From: Akkermansia muciniphila | GTDB lineage: Bacteria; Verrucomicrobiota; Verrucomicrobiia; Verrucomicrobiales; V1-33 | Reading direction: 5' to 3' | Assembly: GCA_945900785.1 (NCBI GenBank) | Contig: CAMDJM010000033.1 | Coordinates: forward strand, 1-46,468 | DNA length: 46,468 nucleotides | Part shown: piece by piece, positions 7,883-17,800 of the stretch | Position numbering within the stretch: the stretch's first letter is position 1 | Layout: the number at the start of each line of letters is the position of its first letter | Program-made: the position numbers and the translations under genes | Notes under the pieces: model-generated | The model's database searches: none | What the model was told of the DNA's origin: nothing | Seen by the model: the letters and a program-made list of their open reading frames with translations, nothing else

Positions 7883-9088
7883 ATGATTGATCGCCGGGAA
7901 GCCATGACCGCCTTGGAAACGGCGCTGGAGGAAAATCCGGTGGCTGCGCTGTTGGGGCCGCGTCAGTGCGGGAAGACGACCTTGACGCGGATGCTGGTGG
8001 ATCGGGATGGCGGGCATTGGTTTGACTTGGAAAGCGCGGAGGACCGGGCGGCGCTGGCCCAACCTGAGTTGGTCTTGAAAAAACTGCGCGGGCTGGTGGT
8101 GCTGGATGAGATCCAGCGGCAGCCGGAATTGTTTGCCGTGCTGCGGCCTTTGGCGGACCGGCCGGACCGGCCAGCGAGGTTTCTGATTTTGGGATCGGCC
8201 TCGCCAGACATCGTGAAAGGGGTTTCGGAAAGCCTGGCAGGGCGGGTCGGTTTTGTGGATCTGAACGGATTTCACGCCGGTGAGATTGGCGGGGCGGACT
8301 TGGATGCGTTGTGGCTCCGGGGCGGCTTTCCGCGCTCTTTCCTCTCCTCCAGCGATGCCGCGAGCTGGCGTTGGCGGGCTGGTTTTATCCGCACCTTTCT
8401 GGAGCGGGATCTGCCGCAGTTGGGCATCCGCACGCCGTCGGAAACGCTGCGTCGTTTTTGGACCATGGTCGGCCATTTCCATGGTCAGGTCTGGAATGCG
8501 GCAGAACTGGCCCGGGCGCTGGGAGCTTCCGAAGGCACGGCGCGGAACTATCTGGATATCCTGTGCGGCACGTATGTCGCGCGACGTCTCCTGCCATGGC
8601 ATACCAATCTGGGCAAACGGGAGCTGAAGGCCCCCAAAGTTTATGTCAGGGACAGCGGCTTGCTCCACAGCCTGCTGGGGATGAAAACGCGGTCGGATTT
8701 GCTATCGCACCCCAAGCTGGGGGCATCGTGGGAAGGCTTTGCCCTGGAACAGGTGCTGGCCCTTTGCGGGAGTGAAGACACGTATTTCTGGGCCACCCAC
8801 GCCGGAGCGGAGCTGGACCTGCTGCTCTTCCGGGGCGGCAAGGCCTACGGCATCGAATTCAAAGTGAACGATGGACCGAAGATGACGAAATCCCTGCACG
8901 CCGCCCTGGAGGATTTGAACCTGGAACGCGCCTGGATTCTGCATCCCGGAACCAAACGTTATCCTGTGCATGAAAAAGTGGAGGCGCTGCCCCTGGGGGA
9001 GTTGAGTGTGCTTTCAGAAGTGCTTGACCTGGGAACTGGAGGAGGTCAAAGCAGCCATCAAAGCGGCAGCCACACCCTGATGGCTTGA
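7883..9088 (+). CDS. ATPase of the AAA_14/DUF4143 family
   Basis: A 401-residue P-loop ATPase with a Walker A motif ALLGPRQCGKTTLT near residue 23, Walker B VVLDEIQRQPELF, a sensor-like segment ILGSASPDIVKG, and the C-terminal DUF4143 region (YVRDSGLLHSLLG, ATHAGAELDLLLFRG, GIEFKVND). The last part resembles a nuclease-like fold with E-x-D and E-x-K residues (GAELDLL, GIEFKV). Such proteins are common single genes in accessory regions of many bacteria and archaea and their function is not established. No partner gene is evident. The ATG at 7883 is the only sensible start and follows a strong hairpin. Confidence 0.85.
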   Translation: MIDRREAMTALETALEENPVAALLGPRQCGKTTLTRMLVDRDGGHWFDLESAEDRAALAQPELVLKKLRGLVVLDEIQRQPELFAVLRPLADRPDRPARFLILGSASPDIVKGVSESLAGRVGFVDLNGFHAGEIGGADLDALWLRGGFPRSFLSSSDAASWRWRAGFIRTFLERDLPQLGIRTPSETLRRFWTMVGHFHGQVWNAAELARALGASEGTARNYLDILCGTYVARRLLPWHTNLGKRELKAPKVYVRDSGLLHSLLGMKTRSDLLSHPKLGASWEGFALEQVLALCGSEDTYFWATHAGAELDLLLFRGGKAYGIEFKVNDGPKMTKSLHAALEDLNLERAWILHPGTKRYPVHEKVEALPLGELSVLSEVLDLGTGGGQSSHQSGSHTLMA

Positions 9089-9148
9089 CGAATCCGGCAA
9101 AATCCGGCTGGATCACGGGAAATGCGCACGCCATTTCCTGCCAATCAT

Positions 9149-9967
9149 ATGAAACGACACTTCCAGCTCCTGCTTCTCACCTGCGGTATCGGATTCACGG
9201 GTGCTGTTCCCCTGCCGGCACAGGCCGGGAAACCCGTGGTGCTCTACAGCCGGACCTGGAATGCGGTGGGCGAAACCCGCTATCAGCCGGATGGCACCTA
9301 CAGCGGCATTCTCGCCAAGCTGAAGGAAACCTGTGAGGTGAGGATTTCGGCCGGGCCTGTCAGCGGTAAAATGTTGGAAGGGGTTTCCGTGGTGCTGATC
9401 GCAAACCCCAGCGACAAGGCGGTGGAAAGCCATCCCGCTCCCCGTCATTTGGTCGCGGAAGACCGGGCGGTTCTGCTGGATTTTGTGAAGGGTGGTGGCG
9501 GCCTGATGCTGATGGGGAATCAGGAAAACCACAATCTGGAGACGAAAGAGACCAATGCTTTGCTCGCAGAATTCGGCATGAAATGGGAGGACCGGTATAC
9601 CGATATCAAAGGCCTGGTCCTGCCGCCAGCAGTGCCGGTGATCGGGGGACTGAAGTGGGGTTATTATGCCGGAAACACCCTGGTATTGTCAGCAGAGCAT
9701 CCCGCCCGGCCCCAGGCTTGGGTGCCAAATGATCTGAAGGTCTTGCCGCTGAACAGCCCGCGCAATGAACCCGGCGTGTTGCTGGCTGCGGCCACCCTGG
9801 GCCAGGGCAGATTCATCGCGGTGACGGATGCCGGTTGGATCGGAAATCCCGTGCTGGAAGGAAAAGGAATCGCTGGCGTGGTGGTGCCGGGGGATAACAA
9901 TGTGGAGATTTTCCAGCGCCTGATCGCATGGACAGCTGGTGCCGCTGGCGGGACAAAGCCCAAATGA
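9149..9967 (+). CDS. secreted protein with GATase-like (DUF4350/ThuA-type) fold
   Basis: A 272-residue protein beginning with a good signal peptide (MKRHFQLLLLTCGIGFTG, cleavage likely near PAQAG). A start at 9122 would add nine residues before the hydrophobic core, which fits export less well. The mature part has VVLIANPSDKAV, then AVLLDFVKGGGGLMLMGNQ and RFIAVTDAGWIGN, which resemble the alternating strands and glycine turns of DUF4350 or ThuA-like class I glutamine-amidotransferase folds, without an evident catalytic cysteine. Similar exported proteins are frequent in Verrucomicrobiota and Planctomycetota. It ends 6 bases from the end of the convergent LysR gene. Role unknown; a carbohydrate or cell-envelope role would be a guess. 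Confidence 0.7.
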   Translation: MKRHFQLLLLTCGIGFTGAVPLPAQAGKPVVLYSRTWNAVGETRYQPDGTYSGILAKLKETCEVRISAGPVSGKMLEGVSVVLIANPSDKAVESHPAPRHLVAEDRAVLLDFVKGGGGLMLMGNQENHNLETKETNALLAEFGMKWEDRYTDIKGLVLPPAVPVIGGLKWGYYAGNTLVLSAEHPARPQAWVPNDLKVLPLNSPRNEPGVLLAAATLGQGRFIAVTDAGWIGNPVLEGKGIAGVVVPGDNNVEIFQRLIAWTAGAAGGTKPK

Positions 9968-9973
9968 TCCCCT

Positions 9974-10951
9974 TCAGCGGGAGGCGGTGCGGGAACCTGC
10001 CGCTGGCCGACCTGCGGCGGCGATGAACTCCTGAATGGCTGGCTGCACCCTGCCTTTGAGGCTCACCGCCCCGATGGCCATGGCCGCAGGGGGCGGATCC
10101 AGAGGCAGGAGGCGCACCCGCTCCCCGGCGAAGCAGCCAAAACTCTCATGGACCAGGGCCACGCCGCGCCCGGCCTCCACCGCCGCGATCAAACTGCTGG
10201 CACTATCATGTTCCTCAATCACGGGGGGCACCTGCCCATCCGCCGCAAACAGGCTCTGCACCCATTCGTGATAGCCCGGATAGTCCCGCTGTGAATAGCC
10301 CACGAGGGGCTCAGCGGCGAGGTCACGCCAGGTCACGGCATTTCCGCTCCCCTTTCCCGGGGGCTGGCTCCGCCGCTGCGGGGGCGGGTTATTGCCCATG
10401 GCAGAGGAGCCCCTGATCAGCCAGGGATGGTGGGGATGCACCGCCACCCTCACCCCATAACGCCTCAATTCATGAAACTCCAATCCCCGCAATGCGGCCC
10501 GGCCCGGCATAATCGTCAGGACCAGGTGCAGCCGGTTCTCCCGCAGGCCTGACAACATTTCCTCCGTCGACAAATCATGCAGGACGACCCGCACCCCTGG
10601 CGATGTTTTCTGGAACTCCCGCAGGGCATGGGGCAGCAGTTCAACCGTGAGGGATGGCGCATAGCCCACATGCAGTTCCCCGGTGCATTGATTCGCAAAG
10701 GCCCGCACCGCCTCCCGCGCCTGATCCGCCCGGGCCAGCACGGCCTGGGATTCGACCAGGAAAATGCGCCCAGCCTCCGTCAGCCTGACCGCTTTGGCAC
10801 TCCGCTCCAGCAGTGCCACCCCCAACTCCTCCTCCAGATCCCGGATCTGCCTGCTCAGGGGCGGTTGCGAAACATGCAGCCGCGTGGCGGCCCGGGTGAT
10901 GTTCTGCTCCTCTGCCACCGCGACGAAGTATTTGAGATGCCTGAGTTCCAT
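9974..10951 (-). CDS. LysR-family transcriptional regulator
   Basis: A 325-residue LysR-type regulator. The N-terminal winged helix-turn-helix is plain (MELRHLKYFVAVAEEQNITR, then HVSQPPLSRQIRDLEEEL), followed by the linker helix and a periplasmic-binding-protein-like effector domain (GELHVGYAPSLTVELLP, LVLTIMPG). The frame stays open to 11014, but the ATG at 10951 fits the family start. It is divergent from the pirin gene at 11036, with a T-N11-A palindrome 10 bases upstream of its start codon, so it probably controls itself and the pirin gene. Divergent LysR/pirin pairs are common in bacteria. The effector is unknown. Confidence 0.92.
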   Translation of the reverse strand: MELRHLKYFVAVAEEQNITRAATRLHVSQPPLSRQIRDLEEELGVALLERSAKAVRLTEAGRIFLVESQAVLARADQAREAVRAFANQCTGELHVGYAPSLTVELLPHALREFQKTSPGVRVVLHDLSTEEMLSGLRENRLHLVLTIMPGRAALRGLEFHELRRYGVRVAVHPHHPWLIRGSSAMGNNPPPQRRSQPPGKGSGNAVTWRDLAAEPLVGYSQRDYPGYHEWVQSLFAADGQVPPVIEEHDSASSLIAAVEAGRGVALVHESFGCFAGERVRLLPLDPPPAAMAIGAVSLKGRVQPAIQEFIAAAGRPAAGSRTASR

Positions 10952-10960
10952 TCCCCACGA

Positions 10961-10979
10961 GCATACCCGGCAGGTATGC
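10961..10979. promoter_or_regulatory. LysR operator (T-N11-A palindrome)
   Basis: GCATACC and GGTATGC form a perfect 7-base inverted repeat separated by five bases; the T at 10964 and A at 10976 enclose exactly 11 bases, the classical LysR-box pattern. It lies in the 84-base gap between the LysR gene and the divergent pirin gene, nearer the regulator, fitting negative autoregulation plus activation of pirin. Confidence 0.75.
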
Positions 10980-11035
10980 TGAGGCAAGCAACATGATATT
11001 TCCCTTCTGCCCAATCCGCTCCAAGCTCACTCACT

Positions 11036-11761
11036 ATGAAAACCGAACCCATTGCTTCCTCCCGGATCACCAAGCGCCCCTCCTCTGCCCGCGGCGCGGC
11101 GGACCACGGCTGGCTCAAAACCCAGCACAGCTTCTCCTTCGCGGACTACTATGACCCCGCCCACATGAATTTCCGCTCCCTGCGGGTGATCAATGAAGAC
11201 CATGTCGCCGCTGGCATGGGATTCGGCACCCATCCGCACCGGGATATGGAAATTTTCAGCTATGTCCTCGGGGGTTCCATGGCTCACAAGGACAGTATGG
11301 GCAATGGCCGCACCCTGCTCCCGGGCCAAATCCAGCTCATGAGCGCCGGCACCGGGGTTACCCATAGCGAATTCAATCCGGATGCCAAACAGGACCTCCA
11401 CCTGCTGCAAATCTGGATCCTGCCTGCGAAGGCTGGCCTCACCCCCAGTTATACAGAGTGGCATCCCAAACCCGAAAGTGATCGCGATCCCAAAGTCCTC
11501 GTGATCTCTCCGGATGGCCGCGATGATTCTGCCACCATCCATCAGGATGCGGAAATCTACCGCCTGCGCCTCACGCCCGGCCAGCCTATCCCGCATCAGC
11601 TGCGGCCAGGCCGGGGCCTTTGGCTCCAGGTCATGCGCGGCAGCCTGACCTTCGATGGCACGGCCCTGCTGGCAGGTGATGGAGCCAGCGCGGAGATCTC
11701 CGGCGATTATGCGATCCATGCGCTCGAACCCGCTGAAGCCCTGCTCTTTGACCTCAAATAA
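11036..11761 (+). CDS. pirin family protein (YhhW-like cupin)
   Basis: A 241-residue bicupin of the pirin family, whose members bind a metal and in some cases oxidise quercetin-type flavonoids. The N-terminal cupin shows HSFSFADYYDP, the metal-binding GTHPHRDMEIFSYVL, and the GTGVTHSEFN motif, which together supply the three His and one Glu ligands expected. A second, degenerate cupin follows (PHQLRPGRGLWLQVMRGSL). It is divergent from a LysR regulator and likely induced through the operator between them. Length and motifs match the YhhW subgroup. The physiological substrate is unknown. Confidence 0.93.
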   Translation: MKTEPIASSRITKRPSSARGAADHGWLKTQHSFSFADYYDPAHMNFRSLRVINEDHVAAGMGFGTHPHRDMEIFSYVLGGSMAHKDSMGNGRTLLPGQIQLMSAGTGVTHSEFNPDAKQDLHLLQIWILPAKAGLTPSYTEWHPKPESDRDPKVLVISPDGRDDSATIHQDAEIYRLRLTPGQPIPHQLRPGRGLWLQVMRGSLTFDGTALLAGDGASAEISGDYAIHALEPAEALLFDLK

Positions 11762-11778
11762 TCAAACCAACCCCAACC

Positions 11779-11801
11779 CCCGGTCTCCGCAGGGAGCCGG
11801 G
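11779..11801 (+). terminator. possible hairpin after the pirin gene
   Basis: CCCGG-T-CTCC and GGAG-CCGGG can pair around a GCAG loop with one bulged T, 18 bases after the pirin stop. No U-run follows, so if it terminates transcription it does so weakly or with Rho. Confidence 0.3.
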
Positions 11802-11866
11802 CCTGAAGTGCGTTCTGTCTGGGCTTCCGGCGCAGGTCCTCTTGTATTTTAGCGCAAGGCCGTGAG

Positions 11867-13183
11867 ATGATACGGCCTGAGCGGACGGCCCTTGGCGGTC
11901 CCAGCCCCGAGCGCAGAACACTCATTCCCCTTCCGTTGAAACTCGCCGTCATCATTCCTTGTTATAATCACGCCCGGTATATCGGCGCGGCGATTGAATC
12001 CTGTCTCGCCCAGACCCGCCGCCCGGACCGGATCATCGTGATCGATGATGGATCCCGGGATGATTCCCCGGCCATCATCCGCAGTTATGCAGAGCGTGGG
12101 GTGGAGGGCAGTGCCCGCGAAAACCGCGGGGCCCACAGCACGATCAATGAACTACTGGCCATGGCCGCCCAGGACTGTGAATTTGTCAGCATCCTGAACA
12201 GCGATGACCACTACGCGCCGGACCGTTTTGAAAAATGCCTGCCCCTGCTGGAGGCGGATCCGGCGAAGCAGGTCGCTGTGAGTGCGATCCGGGTGATCGA
12301 TGAAAACGATGCCGACCTCGCTGCCAGTGAACCCCGGGCGAAATGGTTCCGGGCCATGTGGTCGCTCCATACCCCGGAGCGCGATCTCTGCGAGTGGCTG
12401 GGCGTGGGGAATTTCCCCGCCACCACCAGCAACGTCCTCGCCCGCACCGCGTGGCTGCAGCGGTTCCCCTTCCGGCCCTATCATTTCAACCACGATTATT
12501 ACTTCCTCGCCCAGACAGTGCTGCGGGAGGCGATGGTGGTGCATCCTGACAAGTTGGTGAACTACCGCGTCCACGGCACCAATACCATGAACAGCGAGCC
12601 TGCCCCGCTGCTGCGCGAGATGCTGCGCATGACCTTCGATTTGGCGCGCGATCTGGCACCGGAACTGGCGGCGGATCCGGCCCTGCGGGCGCGCTGGGCC
12701 CGCTACTCCCGCGCCCAGTGGGATAGCATTTCGAGCTTTCATGGTGGCCTGTATCAAACCCTGCTGGCCGGGGCGGCGGCTAAACTCACGGAGGAGGAAA
12801 TCCTCCACGCCGTTACGGCCCTGGGCACCACCCAGTATCCGGAGCTGCTCACTTATCCGAATAAATCGCTCGTCAATCTGTGGGACGAATCCGGCCCGGT
12901 GACCGGTGCGGTGGGCCTGACCGATAAATACGAGGCCCTGCGCCTCGCTGAAAAGGAAGCTAAAAGCCGCGCTCGGGGTTTCAAGGACCTCGCCACGCTA
13001 AGGGGCAGTCTGACCCAATCCCGCTGGCTGGCCCTGGGCCGGACGATCGGGATCTGGAAACCGCCGGCCTTGTCCTCCGGCTCCCCGGAGGCACAGGCCG
13101 CTGCTTTGGCAGACGCCCTGCCCCGGCAGTTTTGGTTCTGCCTGGGAAAACGCCTTGGATTTTTGCCAAAGGATAAACGGTAA
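11867..13183 (+). CDS. family 2 glycosyltransferase
   Basis: A 438-residue protein with a GT-A fold at its N-terminus: LAVIIPCYNHARYIGAAI, the nucleotide-binding IIVIDDGSRDDSPAII, and the metal-binding ILNSDDHYAPDRF, which is the D-x-D region. A conserved-looking YHFNHDYYFLAQ motif follows in the position of the acceptor/catalytic segment. It should transfer a sugar from a nucleotide donor to a glycan or lipid acceptor on the cytoplasmic side. The first ATG gives about 25 unconserved residues before the domain; a TTG start near 11936 is possible. No other polysaccharide genes adjoin it, so the product glycan is unknown. Confidence 0.88.
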   Translation: MIRPERTALGGPSPERRTLIPLPLKLAVIIPCYNHARYIGAAIESCLAQTRRPDRIIVIDDGSRDDSPAIIRSYAERGVEGSARENRGAHSTINELLAMAAQDCEFVSILNSDDHYAPDRFEKCLPLLEADPAKQVAVSAIRVIDENDADLAASEPRAKWFRAMWSLHTPERDLCEWLGVGNFPATTSNVLARTAWLQRFPFRPYHFNHDYYFLAQTVLREAMVVHPDKLVNYRVHGTNTMNSEPAPLLREMLRMTFDLARDLAPELAADPALRARWARYSRAQWDSISSFHGGLYQTLLAGAAAKLTEEEILHAVTALGTTQYPELLTYPNKSLVNLWDESGPVTGAVGLTDKYEALRLAEKEAKSRARGFKDLATLRGSLTQSRWLALGRTIGIWKPPALSSGSPEAQAAALADALPRQFWFCLGKRLGFLPKDKR

Positions 13184-13223
13184 AACGAAGCGTGCCCTGA
13201 CTGCGGGCAGATATCCGCCCGGA

Positions 13224-14267
13224 TCAGGGATTCTTTTTGTTGGAAGCCTGCATGCCGGATTTGTTGGATCCGGATTTCACTTTGGTGCCAGGGGAGGAGG
13301 CGGCCGGTGTTTCCACCGCGATCCTGGCGGCCGCAGCGACGGTAGCCGCTGGCGGAGGCGTGGCTACGGGTTCAGGCGCAGGCGGCGGGTTGGCGGCCAA
13401 CCCCGGCGCACTGGTGCCGGGAGCTTCGGTGGCGGCTGGCGCAGGCACCGCAGGTTGCCCGTCCAAGCCTTGGAATCCCCAACAGACATGCCGGGTGACC
13501 CGGGGCACCAATCCACCGGTGACAGTGTCGCTGATCCAGCCGACTTCGATGGTGGCGGTGCGGGTTTGGCCGGCGGGCAGGCCAGCTTCCAGAATGGCCA
13601 CAAGGTCAGGGCGCGTCACGGGAAGCGTCAGGGCGCGGTCCCCGAAAGGATCCGCCAGGCTCAGGACGACAGGCTGGTCCTTGGCCGAAGTGCGGGTGGC
13701 GCGCACCCGGAAGGTCTGTAAGCCGCCCCCAGCCTGATCGATGAATTGGCCCAGATTTCCATCGGCGGTCTGGATGAAGGTTTCCCAATCCAGCAGCCAT
13801 TGCCCGTTTTCCTGGGAGACGCAGGCGATGATGGCCGGCAGGCTGCGGCTGCGCGGGGCATGGAGCACGGCGACGGCCCCGTTAGGCCCATTGATGCGCC
13901 AGGGCGCGGGCTGGAAGTCAGCGGCGTTGATGGGCTCCACTTCACGGTTTTGGTAATAACCCTCCATGACCGGGCGGAGGCGGGCACTGTCCTTGATCAG
14001 GGCGGCGCGGGCTTCCGTGGTGCTGGCGGACAGGAAGGCGGCTACAACGGGTTGGGCCGCGCGGCAGGCTGCTTCGAAATCCGCCGAACCCTGGGACGGA
14101 ACCGCCAATGGCGCGGTGGCTTTGGGAGCGGATTCAGAAGCAGGCCAGAACATTGCCGCGATGATCGCAGCGGTGAGACCCAGCACCAACGGGTGCCTGA
14201 TCATATAAAGGAATGAGGCCGGATCCGGGTCCGGGCCGGAGGAGGAAATGACGGGATCAGGAGTCAT
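13224..14267 (-). CDS. membrane-anchored protein with proline/alanine-rich tail, coupled to a pseudopilin
   Basis: A 347-residue protein of unknown family. It has a short cytoplasmic leader, one membrane segment (HPLVLGLTAAIIAAMFWPAS, about residues 25-44), a middle domain of about 200 residues, and an alanine/proline-rich tail (residues about 270-330) ending in basic residues. Its ATG overlaps the stop of the upstream pseudopilin-like gene as ATGA, so the two are probably translated together, and it may be an envelope partner of that protein. Similar architecture (membrane anchor, globular domain, low-complexity tail) recurs in Verrucomicrobiota, but no function can be assigned. Confidence 0.65.
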   Translation of the reverse strand: MTPDPVISSSGPDPDPASFLYMIRHPLVLGLTAAIIAAMFWPASESAPKATAPLAVPSQGSADFEAACRAAQPVVAAFLSASTTEARAALIKDSARLRPVMEGYYQNREVEPINAADFQPAPWRINGPNGAVAVLHAPRSRSLPAIIACVSQENGQWLLDWETFIQTADGNLGQFIDQAGGGLQTFRVRATRTSAKDQPVVLSLADPFGDRALTLPVTRPDLVAILEAGLPAGQTRTATIEVGWISDTVTGGLVPRVTRHVCWGFQGLDGQPAVPAPAATEAPGTSAPGLAANPPPAPEPVATPPPAATVAAAARIAVETPAASSPGTKVKSGSNKSGMQASNKKNP

Positions 14268-14452
14268 GGCAGGCTGGAATTCGGTCTGCCCGCGCGGTTC
14301 AGCATCGCCATATCGCCCGCCACTTTCGCTTCTGCTGAGGCCTGACTGGCCTTCTCGGCCACGAGGTATCCGGCAGCTGACAAAACAGTCATGATTCCAA
14401 CCACAAGGAGGATTTCAATCAGGGTGAATCCATGTTTGATTCGAATATTCAT
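14264..14452 (-). CDS. short type II pseudopilin-like protein
   Basis: A 62-residue protein that is essentially a prepilin leader plus N-terminal helix: six or seven leader residues, the GFTLIEILLVVGIM processing and methylation motif including the Glu at mature position 5, then a hydrophobic helix and about 25 further residues. Normal pseudopilins carry a 70-150 residue globular domain, which is missing. It could be a truncated gene, or a minimal pilin working with the membrane protein encoded immediately downstream (ATGA overlap at 14264-14267). Substrate recognition by a prepilin peptidase is likely from the motif; no secretion genes are adjacent. Confidence 0.75.
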   Translation of the reverse strand: MNIRIKHGFTLIEILLVVGIMTVLSAAGYLVAEKASQASAEAKVAGDMAMLNRAGRPNSSLP

Positions 14453-14816
14453 AATGTCGCGTTTTCAAAATAAGCGCGCATTATTATAAAAACCAGAATT
14501 AATTCGCGCAACCGGATTCTTGAAATTATTTATTGTATGATTGCTCTAAATTTATCAGCCCCGGTATTTCTTCCCTCCTTCCCCTTATTTGCGTTTTCTG
14601 GAGTCTTTTGGACCATAAATATGTCAAATTCGCAAAATCCGGTCCGGAGGAGATGCCGGATGGAAATTTTTTATCAGCTTGCCATCGACCCGTCGTAGTA
14701 AGTCCAGGAAGGGCTGGACCTGCCCGTGACCGGTATTGGTTTCCCCGCTGGTTTCTGTCTGTCTTGTAAACTATCGCCCATTGAAGACGTTCAACCATTC
14801 GACTCCTCCCGATTTC
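14453..14816. other. 364-base divergent intergenic region
   Basis: This AT-richer gap separates the divergent pseudopilin and PSCyt/DUF1553 genes and must hold both promoters. A TATGAT hexamer near 14537 is a possible -10 element, but no convincing -35 lies 16-18 bases before it. No RNA gene or repeat is recognised. Confidence 0.4.
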
Positions 14817-17800
14817 ATGAAGCGAATCTGCCCACCTTTCACTACTGCGCTGGCCCTCATTCTGGTGGGTGGCCCTGGCTTGTCGTTGGCGGCGGAGCGG
14901 CCGGTTTCCTTCGCCCAGGAAATCCGCCCTCTGCTGTCCAATGCCTGTTTTAAATGCCATGGCCCGGACCCTGAGGACCGCAAAGGGGGTCCGAAGGGCA
15001 GTGGAGGCCTGCGCCTTGATACCGAAGCGGGTTCCCGAATGGATCTGGGGGGAACAGCGGCTGTAGTGCCGGGACATCCCGGGCAAAGCGATCTCATCGC
15101 ACGGATCCTCTCCACGGATCCGGATGAAGTGATGCCGCCACCCAGGTCCGGTAAACAGCTCAGCGCTTCAGAAAAACAACGGCTGGCGGATTGGGTGAAG
15201 GAAGGAGCCGGCTTTTCCAGGCATTGGTCCTATGAACCACCTGTCCGGCTGGAACCGCCCTATCAGGGAATGCATCCGGTCGATTCATTCGTCAGGGAAC
15301 GGTTGGACCGGGAAGGACTTCAACCCCAGCCGGAAGCTGACCGGCCCACTCTGGCGCGGCGGCTTTCCTTCGATTTGATAGGCCTGCCACCCTCTCCAGG
15401 GGAAGTGGACGCCTTTGTGAATGATCCCTCGCCGGATGCCTATGAAAAGCTGGCAGACCGGCTGCTGGCCTCGCCCGCCTATGGTGAACACCAGGCCCGG
15501 GCATGGCTGGACCTGGCGCGTTATGCGGACTCGGCTGGTTATGCGGACGATCCCCCGCGCCCGATCTGGGCGTTCCGGGATTACGTCATCCGTTCGTTCA
15601 ATAGCAACAAACCCTTCGATCAATTCACAGTGGAGCAGCTCGCGGGCGATCTGTTGCCGGAGCCGACGGAAGATCAACGCATCGCCACCGCCTTTCACCG
15701 GAATACCATGACGAACAGCGAGGGCGGGACGAATGATGAGGAATTCCGCAACGCCGCCGTGGTGGACCGGGTGAATACCACCATGGCCGTCTGGATGGGC
15801 AGCTCCATGGCCTGCGCCCAATGCCACACCCACAAGTATGATCCGATCACCCAGGCCGACTATTTCCGGATGTTTGCCATTCTCAATAACACCGCTGATG
15901 CCGACCTGCGGGATGAAGCGCCTCTGCTCCATTTTCTGACTGAAGAGCAGAAAACCCAGCAGGGGAAACTCCAAACCGAAGTGGATGCCGTGAAGGCGGC
16001 TTTCAAATCCCCCACGCCTGCTGCCGCGCAGGAGGCCGCCGCATGGGCGGAGCAATTCCCGCTCCAGCCAGCATGGCAGACGCTGATCCCGGCATCCTTG
16101 AAATCCATCGCCGGACTCCCCATGAATCAGGAGCCGGATGGCACCATCGCGGTGACGGGCTCTGCCGTAAAAGATACCTACCTGCTGGAAATCCCCGCCG
16201 CTTCCGCCCGGAGCATCCGGGCGTTGCGGCTCGAGGCCATTCCGCACGAAGGTCTGCCAGGAAATGGGCCGGGCCAGGCGGCCGGCAACTTTGTCCTGAC
16301 GGGTCTCAAACTCGCGGTGCTGCCTGCCGGAGACACGAAACTGCCCATGGCACGCTATGTAAGATTGGAACTGCCGGGCAAAAACAAATTTCTGCAATTG
16401 GCCGAAGTCGGCGTCTTCAGCCAGGGCCGCAACATCGCCATGAAAGGCACCGCTTCCCAAAAATCCACCTATGCCGATGCGCTGGCCTCCCGGGCCATTG
16501 ACGGAAATATGGCCGGGGAATTCAACCAGGGATCCGTCGCCCACACCGCTGAAAACACCGACGATCCATGGTGGGAGGTGGATTTGAAAGCCCCCCAACC
16601 GATTGACCGGATCGTGGTCTGGAACCGCGCTGAAGCCGCCGAAAGGCTCCAGGGATTCCGCCTCACCGCCCTGGATGAGCAGCGGCGGCCGGTGTGGGAA
16701 AAAAGCGGGAATGCCGCTGCCCCAGTCAGCACCTTCAAAACGGATCGGGCCAGTGAAAAAAGTTTCAGCGACGCGTTAGCAGACTACACCCAGGCGGATT
16801 TCGAGGCGCGGGCCGTCCTGAATAGCCCCCTGCCAAAAGACCGGAAGCCCGGCTGGGCCGTAGGCGGATCAACCGGGCAGGCCCACACCCTGACGCTGCT
16901 GGCAGCAGATCCTGTCGAAGTCCCGGCCGGTGCCCGGCTGCAAATCACCCTTGAACAGCAATCCGATTTTCCTCAGCACACCCTGGGCCGGTTCCGCCTC
17001 AGCACGACTTCGGATGCCGCAGTGGCCAGGCTTTTTGAAATTCCGGCGCAGCTCGCCAGTCAACTGGCCAAACCAGCCGCCTCACGCACGGCTGAAGAAA
17101 GCAGCCAGATCATGGAGCATTACCTGAGGGAGCGGTCACCGGCCTTTGCCGCAGAACGCCGGAAGCTCACAGACCTGACAACCCAACTCGCCGCGATCAC
17201 GCCCCAAACCGTCCCCGTATTCCAGGAACTGCCGCCGGAAAAACGCCGCCGGACGCACCTGCAAATCCGGGGCAACTATCAAAACCACGGGGAAGAAGTC
17301 ACCGGCGGCATGCCGGATGCCCTGTTTCCCCTGAAACTGGACGGCGCGGTCACCCGCCTGGCCCTGGCCCGCTGGCTGATGGATCCACAAAATCCCCTGA
17401 CCGCCCGGGTCACCGCCAACCGGTATTGGGAATCCCTCTTCGGCGTGGGGATTGTCAGGACCAGTGAGGAATTTGGAGCCCAGGGCGAACTGCCTTCGCA
17501 TCCGGAGCTGCTGGACTGGCTGGCCACGGAACTGGTGCGGGAAAAATGGGATATCAAAAAATTCGTCCGTCTTCTCGTGACTTCGGCCACCTACCGGCAA
17601 TCCTCAAGGGTGGAAACTGGAGCGGCCGCGCGGGATCCTGACAATCGCCTGCTGGCGCGTGGTCCGCGGGTGCGGCTGACGGCGGAGATGGTCCGGGATC
17701 AGGCCTTGACTGCCGGCGGATTGCTATCACCGAAAATGTTTGGCCCCCCGGTGCGGCCGGTGCGGCCTTCCATGGGCCTCTCGGCGGCCTTTGGTGGTGG

